This document shows positions 63,531-64,000 of a stretch of 64,000 nt of DNA, piece by piece. The notes under the pieces are model-generated. The model searched no databases, was not told the origin of the DNA, and worked only from the letters and a program-made list of their open reading frames with translations. Source of the stretch: Lacinutrix sp. 5H-3-7-4. Lineage in GTDB: Bacteria; Bacteroidota; Bacteroidia; Flavobacteriales; Flavobacteriaceae. Every line of letters begins with the position of its first letter. Positions within the stretch are counted from its first letter, which is position 1. The position numbers were made by a program, and so were the translations under genes. The stretch spans positions 1,302,001 through 1,366,000 of the forward strand of contig NC_015638.1 in assembly GCF_000211855.2 (NCBI RefSeq). Reading direction: 5' to 3'.

Positions 63531-64000
63531 TTAGTTGCTCTTTTTAATAATAAATAAACCTCTGTCAATATCACTAATAAGTATATTGCCACTTTCAAAA
63601 TATGGATACACATTCCACGCACCATTAAAATTAGCGCTATCACTATCTGGATAAGTATCAAAAAAACCAATTTCTGTCATGGTGTTAGAGCCAATGTTTG
63701 TAATATCTATCATACGAACACCAGCTCGATAATTTGCCTGGTAGTAAATATTATCTTTTACATAACCGTTGTGGTCTATGGCTAAAGTTGGACCAAAATA
63801 TTCCATTTGAAAAGTTGGGTTGTCTAAGTCTGAAAAATCAAATACTAAAGACCTAGTGTTTCCTCCAAAATTTTGTTCATCTAACTCATCTCCTAAAATA
63901 AAATATTGCTGATTTTCTGTAAACCAACCTTGATGCGTGTACCCTACGTTATTATAACTTATAGTAGATATTTCTACTGGGTTTGCTTTATCTGTTATAT
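63531..64000 (-). CDS. Choice-of-anchor B family protein (C-terminal part, cut by window edge)
   Basis: The frame stays open to the right edge (first whole codon at 63998) and ends at 63531; about 156 residues are visible. The text THQGWFTENQQYFILGDELDE and RAGVRMIDITNIG are the hallmarks of the LVIVD/choice-of-anchor B secreted propeller family. The end, DIDRGLFIIKKSN, is a normal terminus without a T9SS domain. It is the first visible gene in the MbnPH operon; the promoter and N-terminus are outside the window. Confidence 0.85.
   Translation of the reverse strand, partial: ITDKANPVEISTISYNNVGYTHQGWFTENQQYFILGDELDEQNFGGNTRSLVFDFSDLDNPTFQMEYFGPTLAIDHNGYVKDNIYYQANYRAGVRMIDITNIGSNTMTEIGFFDTYPDSDSANFNGAWNVYPYFESGNILISDIDRGLFIIKKSN

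Overview
The window reads as a chromosomal segment of a low-GC marine-type Flavobacteriaceae (Bacteroidota). Supporting signs are the type IX secretion (T9SS) sorting domains, a PorP/SprF protein, many short lipoproteins, a complete SUF operon, Bacteroidota-only DUF families (DUF2480, DUF3078), and TAnnTTTG -7 promoter elements in front of many genes. Most of it is ordinary housekeeping and envelope gene content. There is no prophage, plasmid, CRISPR array or transposase.

Layout. 1-5.0 kb: gene end, secreted protein, AraC-type regulator, then a minus-strand set (HD phosphohydrolase, acyl-ACP desaturase, PlsC acyltransferase, bacilliredoxin). 5.0-8.3 kb: TerB-DnaJ co-chaperone, lipoprotein, ECF sigma factor with a membrane anti-sigma-like partner. 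8.3-13.8 kb: metal-uptake operon on the minus strand in the order DtxR/MntR regulator, outer-membrane barrel, solute-binding lipoprotein, ATPase, two permeases; both permeases carry a cytoplasmic winged-helix tail. 14.5-17.0 kb: feoA-feoB-FeoB-associated Cys-rich peptide. 17-27.4 kb: SCO1 protein, RseP, tRNA-Asn, threonine dehydrogenase, two lipoproteins, an Asp-box T9SS cargo, and an M13 peptidase.

27.6-40.1 kb is the most striking region: a 3169-residue T9SS type B adhesin built from about 41 Cys-bracketed DCDGDG calcium-binding units, followed by its likely partners PorP/SprF and an OmpA-family protein. Part of the repeat array is a very recent 621-bp-period tandem duplication.

40.2-50.4 kb: CBS protein, GIDE-like membrane protein, DUF2891 lipoprotein, zinc-ribbon protein, GNAT, tail-less SSB, EEP nuclease family, HflX, bifunctional PBP, DUF6265 lipoprotein, DUF3078 barrel. 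50.5-60.2 kb: an extended SUF iron-sulfur assembly operon (sufA-B-lipoprotein-C-D-S-META lipoprotein-E-T, then an ABC exporter and DUF2480). 60.3-64 kb: an MbnP/MbnH-like pair (copper protein plus di-haem enzyme) preceded by a seven-bladed propeller lipoprotein and a choice-of-anchor-B protein cut by the window edge.

Between genes, a structured dispersed element of 90-107 bp occurs three times (4857, 14407, 46339). It has constant ends and core but different hairpin sequences, so it could be an RNA or a mobile palindromic element. Two other dispersed inverted repeats (5890, 10626) and two candidate operators (864 and 13894) are described. Themes that link regions are metal handling (Mn/Zn/Fe uptake, Feo, SUF, SCO, MbnPH) and surface secretion.
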